Source: Sulfurospirillum sp. UBA1314
GTDB lineage: Bacteria > Campylobacterota > Campylobacteria > Campylobacterales > Sulfurospirillaceae
DNA length: 13,340 bases
Assembly: GCA_002307095.1 (NCBI GenBank)
Contig: DBTO01000033.1
Span: 16,393-29,732, forward strand
Reading direction: 5' to 3'
Shown: positions 13,027 to 13,340 of the stretch, piece by piece
Layout of the letters: each line of letters starts with the position of its first letter
How positions within the stretch are numbered: the stretch's first letter is position 1
The notes under the pieces: generated by a model
The model's input: the letters and a program-made list of their open reading frames with translations, nothing else
What the model was told of the DNA's origin: nothing
Databases searched by the model: none
Position numbers and translations under genes: made by a program

Positions 13027-13340
13027 ATGAGCGACACACCGTACACCCATTTACATTTACACACCGAATATTCACTCCTTGATGGCGCCAATAAAATAGG
13101 CAAGCTGGTTAAAAAACTGAAATCCCAAGGCGTGACCTCGGTTGCGATTACCGATCATGGAAACATGTTTGGCGCGATTGATTTTTACAAAACGATGCGC
13201 AAAGAGGGCATTAAGCCGATCATTGGCATGGAAGCGTACATCCACAACCAAGAGGACATCGGCGATAAAACCACGAAACAGCGTTTTCACCTCTGCTTGT
13301 ATGCCAAAAATGAGGTCGGCTATAAAAACTTGATGTATCT
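13027..13340 (+). CDS. dnaE: DNA polymerase III alpha subunit (5' end only)
   Basis: First 104 codons of the replicative polymerase; the gene runs off the window. The N-terminal PHP domain is clear: HLHLHTEYSLLDGANKI (about 8-24), VAITDHGNMFGAIDFYK (about 40-56), IKPIIGMEAYI (about 62-72), then FHLCLYAKNEVGYKNLMYL. The HLHLHTEYSLLDG and TDHGNM motifs carry the PHP His and Asp metal ligands, so this domain may keep proofreading-type activity. The ATG at 13027 gives the usual short N-terminus of DnaE; ATGs at 13014 and 13017 are in other frames. The ribosome site is weak (GATGAGA). It is probably transcribed separately from the FlxA-like gene, because the strong inverted repeat lies between them. 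Confidence 0.96.
   Translation, partial: MSDTPYTHLHLHTEYSLLDGANKIGKLVKKLKSQGVTSVAITDHGNMFGAIDFYKTMRKEGIKPIIGMEAYIHNQEDIGDKTTKQRFHLCLYAKNEVGYKNLMY

Noticed and set aside
13158..13171. AAACATGTTT in dnaE and AACATGTT near 8526 as further palindrome copies
   Set aside because: They share only the ACATGT core; the flanking TT/AA pattern differs, so they are probably chance.

Overview
The window looks like a chromosomal segment of a free-living Campylobacterota (epsilonproteobacterium), most likely Sulfurospirillum or a close relative. This is inferred from gene content and protein style: a CmeABC-like RND pump, HemJ in place of HemG/HemY, a CowN nitrogenase-protection protein, c-di-GMP enzymes, and extended -10 promoters of TGC-TAnAnT form. 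No database search was possible. Genes are tightly packed and no RNA gene, CRISPR array or insertion sequence was found.

Layout, left to right. (1) 1-254 (+): C-terminal end of a BaiN/HI0933-type flavoprotein. (2) 410-2053 (+): membrane-bound dCache-GGDEF diguanylate cyclase with an intact active site and I-site. (3) 2103-2618 (-): hemJ, convergent with the cyclase, with a promoter in the gap behind it. (4) 2681-2983 (-): cowN, preceded by a good sigma-54 (-24/-12) promoter candidate. (5) 2984-3229: intergenic, with the sigma-54 site, a tandem/inverted REP-like element and one copy of the dispersed palindrome described below. (6) 3230-12128 (-): six genes in a row with small gaps or overlaps, transcribed right to left: membrane fusion protein, RND transporter, outer-membrane factor lipoprotein, old yellow enzyme, secreted alpha/beta hydrolase, and a GGDEF(degenerate)-EAL protein. 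(7) 12344-12904 (+): Ser/Thr-rich coiled-coil protein resembling FlxA, behind a sigma-28-like -10 element. (8) 13027-13340 (+): 5' end of dnaE.

Functionally, the six-gene row reads as an export-and-detoxification operon: a tripartite pump, a flavin ene-reductase for electrophilic compounds, a periplasmic esterase, and a c-di-GMP phosphodiesterase that could connect stress or efflux to lifestyle. The diguanylate cyclase at 410-2053 is the opposing activity nearby, but is not co-transcribed with it.

The most unusual signal is not a gene. The 12-bp perfect palindrome TTTACATGTAAA occurs seven times exactly, plus six times with a single mismatch, in 13.3 kb, where chance predicts well under one. 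It lies both inside genes, where it is often read as Leu-His-Val-Lys/Asn, and at most gene junctions. Two copies form a 38-bp inverted repeat after the FlxA-like gene. It resembles a genome-wide dispersed palindrome of the HIP1 kind, of unknown function.
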